DNA of 14,195 bases from the NCBI GenBank assembly GCA_045223835.1, contig JBGUZS010000220.1, positions 1 to 14,195 on the forward strand, read 5' to 3'. The translations under genes were made by a program, and so were the position numbers. Below the pieces are notes generated by a model, which searched no databases, had not been told where the DNA came from, and saw only the letters and a list, made by a program, of their open reading frames with translations. The DNA is from UBA1774 sp045223835 (lineage in GTDB: Bacteria; Bacillota; Clostridia; Oscillospirales; Oscillospiraceae). Positions 12,970 through 14,195 of this stretch are shown one piece after another. Within the stretch, counting starts at the first letter, position 1. Every line of letters begins with the position of its first letter.

Positions 12970-13596
12970 ATGCAGCATCTGGAGAACAACTATGAAAAGA
13001 TGGCGGGGAAGGCCAAGGCCCTTTTCCTCACCTATGACCAGGAGGAGATCATCCGCCGGAACGGATTGGAGGCGGACGAAAGCTGGCTCTATGCCCGGCT
13101 CCTGGACCTGGACCTTCGCCTGGGCCGCCGGGACGCCGCCCTGGAGCAGCGGGAGGGAGAAAGCTGGATCCCCTGCCCCGGTATCAACGAGCCCATGGTG
13201 CTCCTGGACATCCTCTGCGACTCCAAGCCCGGCCGCCATGCCCTGGGCTCCTGGCGGAACACCCTGGATTTCGGCATGCGGGTGCACCGGAATCTGGCGG
13301 AAAGCGGCCATGCTTCGGCTCTGGAAAAGCGCATCGACGCCCAGCCGGAGCTGCTGCGGACACGGGCTCTGTCCATGGGGGGGACGGAACTGGGGGAATA
13401 CGGCGGAGCGGACTATGCCTTCATCCTTCCTTTCTTCCAGGATCTGAACCTCCTGGCCCAGTTCTGGCACGGGGACGAGGAATTCTCCCCCCGGCTGACT
13501 CTCCTGTGGGACGCGGGGGCGGGGGACTATCTGCGGTATGAGACCATGTATTACGCCCTGGACTTGACCAGGCAGAGACTGGGGGTGGAGGGATGA
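12970..13596 (+). CDS. DUF3786 domain protein
   Basis: This 208-aa soluble protein resembles the DUF3786 family, recalled from memory and not searched. Family-type blocks are PMVLLDILCDSKPGRHALGSW (75-95), then YAFILPFFQDLNLLAQFWHGDEEF (149-172), and the closing LTLLWDAGAGDYLRYETMYYALDL. The biochemical function of this family is not known to me; it is common in anaerobes, often near redox genes. The start at 12970 is set by AAGGAGGGAG just upstream. The frame is open further left, into the hairpin and the cupin gene, but that is not likely to be translated. Its TGA overlaps the next gene's ATG (ATGA, 13593-13596), so the two are coupled. Confidence 0.8.
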   Translation: MQHLENNYEKMAGKAKALFLTYDQEEIIRRNGLEADESWLYARLLDLDLRLGRRDAALEQREGESWIPCPGINEPMVLLDILCDSKPGRHALGSWRNTLDFGMRVHRNLAESGHASALEKRIDAQPELLRTRALSMGGTELGEYGGADYAFILPFFQDLNLLAQFWHGDEEFSPRLTLLWDAGAGDYLRYETMYYALDLTRQRLGVEG

Positions 13597-14060
13597 CGGA
13601 TTACAGCCTTTTGGGAAAACAGCTGACGGCGCTGGCCGAGGATGAACCGGATTTCGTGCCGGTGCTGGCCAACGCCGCCGCGCTCCTTTGGGACTCCCTG
13701 GACCGGCTGAACTGGGCGGGGTTCTACCTGATGGACCAGGGCAGCCTGCTCCTGGGGCCCTTCCAGGGGAAGGTCGCCTGCGTGCGCATCCCCCTGGGCA
13801 AAGGGGTCTGCGGCACCGCGGTGCAGGAAAACCGGAGCCTCCGGGTGCCGGACGTCCACGCCTTTCCCGGGCATATCGCCTGCGACTCCGCCTCCAATTC
13901 CGAGCTGGTGATCCCCATTCGCAGCGGCGGAAGGATCGTGGGGGTCCTGGACCTGGACAGCCCGGAGCCGGATCGGTTCACCCGGTCGGATCAGGCGGGG
14001 CTGGAGGGCTTCGCCGCGGTATTGGGGGAAGCGGTGGATTTTTCCCGGCTGCGGGGATAA
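13593..14060 (+). CDS. msrC: Free methionine-(R)-sulfoxide reductase (GAF-domain fRMsr)
   Basis: This enzyme reduces free L-methionine-(R)-sulfoxide to methionine in the cytoplasm, repairing oxidised methionine. The 155-aa protein is a single GAF domain of normal length. It shows the whole family signature: LNWAGFYL (39-46), LLGPFQGKVACVRIP (53-67), GKGVCGTAV (69-77), VPDVHAFPGHIACDSASNSE (85-104) and GRIVGVLDLDSPEPDRF (113-129). The three conserved cysteines of the disulfide-relay mechanism are C63, C73 and C97. It overlaps the DUF3786 gene by 4 nt, with GGAGG of that gene's end as ribosome binding site. The hairpin repeat starts 9 nt after its stop. Confidence 0.95.
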   Translation: MTDYSLLGKQLTALAEDEPDFVPVLANAAALLWDSLDRLNWAGFYLMDQGSLLLGPFQGKVACVRIPLGKGVCGTAVQENRSLRVPDVHAFPGHIACDSASNSELVIPIRSGGRIVGVLDLDSPEPDRFTRSDQAGLEGFAAVLGEAVDFSRLRG

Positions 14061-14068
14061 AGAATTCT

Positions 14069-14195
14069 GCGCCTGCGGGGCCGCCTCGCCAGCAGGGAGC
14101 CCCTGCCGGGGGCGTGACTTTCCCATTGCGGGGAAAGTCACCAAAGGCGCACCAAAGGAAACCTATTCCGAGGCGGTTTCCTTTGGAATCCTTCC
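14069..14195 (+). repeat. Two-hairpin interspersed repeat, copy 2 (cut by the window end)
   Basis: It has the same layout as copy 1. There is a GCGCCTGCGGG box (14069-14079), an extra GCAGGG/CCCTGC hairpin (14092-14106), and a perfect 11-bp hairpin (14114-14124/14131-14141). After 10 nt comes a perfect 12-bp hairpin (14152-14163/14175-14186) around the identical loop TATTCCGAGGC, then AATCCTTCC. Stem sequences differ from copy 1 but stay fully paired. It lies directly after msrC on the same strand and may also serve to end that transcript. Confidence 0.8.

Noticed and set aside
13551..14144. A 197-codon minus-strand frame opposite msrC
   Set aside because: It is antisense to a gene with the complete fRMsr signature and extends into the hairpin repeat.

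Overview
The window comes from a GC-rich, low-branching Firmicute, most likely a gut Clostridium of the Oscillospirales type. This is inferred from strong AGGAGG-type ribosome binding sites, sigma-A style promoters, heavy G/C use at third codon positions, an anaerobe-type molybdenum hydroxylase operon and the interspersed hairpin repeats. I cannot name the species.

Left end (1-1060): a tRNA-Met(CAU) and nadE (ammonia-dependent NAD+ synthetase) lie on the minus strand, each with a readable promoter.

Molybdenum hydroxylase operon (1029-6553, plus strand): a promoter with a 17-bp spacer drives three tightly packed genes and ends at a perfect 13-bp hairpin. They encode a [2Fe-2S] small subunit, a molybdopterin-type large subunit and an FAD subunit. 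All three are unusual. The small subunit starts with a textbook C2H2 zinc-finger motif. The large subunit lacks the catalytic glutamate and other active-site signatures of the xanthine dehydrogenase family. The FAD subunit carries a whole NAD(P)H-oxidoreductase module of the GltD/YgfK type, inserted inside its own iron-sulfur loop. Together they look like a self-contained NAD(P)H-linked redox complex with an unknown substrate.

Lipoprotein region (6556-10461): five paralogous small lipoproteins lie on the minus strand. Four form a tight operon and the fifth is separated from them. In the gap sit a plus-strand gene for a winged-helix plus PD-(D/E)XK nuclease-like protein and a block of hairpin repeats. 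I do not recognise the lipoprotein family's function.

Right part (10545-14195): an alpha/beta-hydrolase with a C-terminal extension is transcribed divergently from a flavodoxin-cupin gene pair. The two promoters are near mirror images of each other. After a strong hairpin come a DUF3786 protein and free methionine-(R)-sulfoxide reductase (msrC), coupled by an ATGA overlap. The window ends inside a second copy of the hairpin repeat. The two copies share an identical 11-nt loop and have compensatory changes in the stem.
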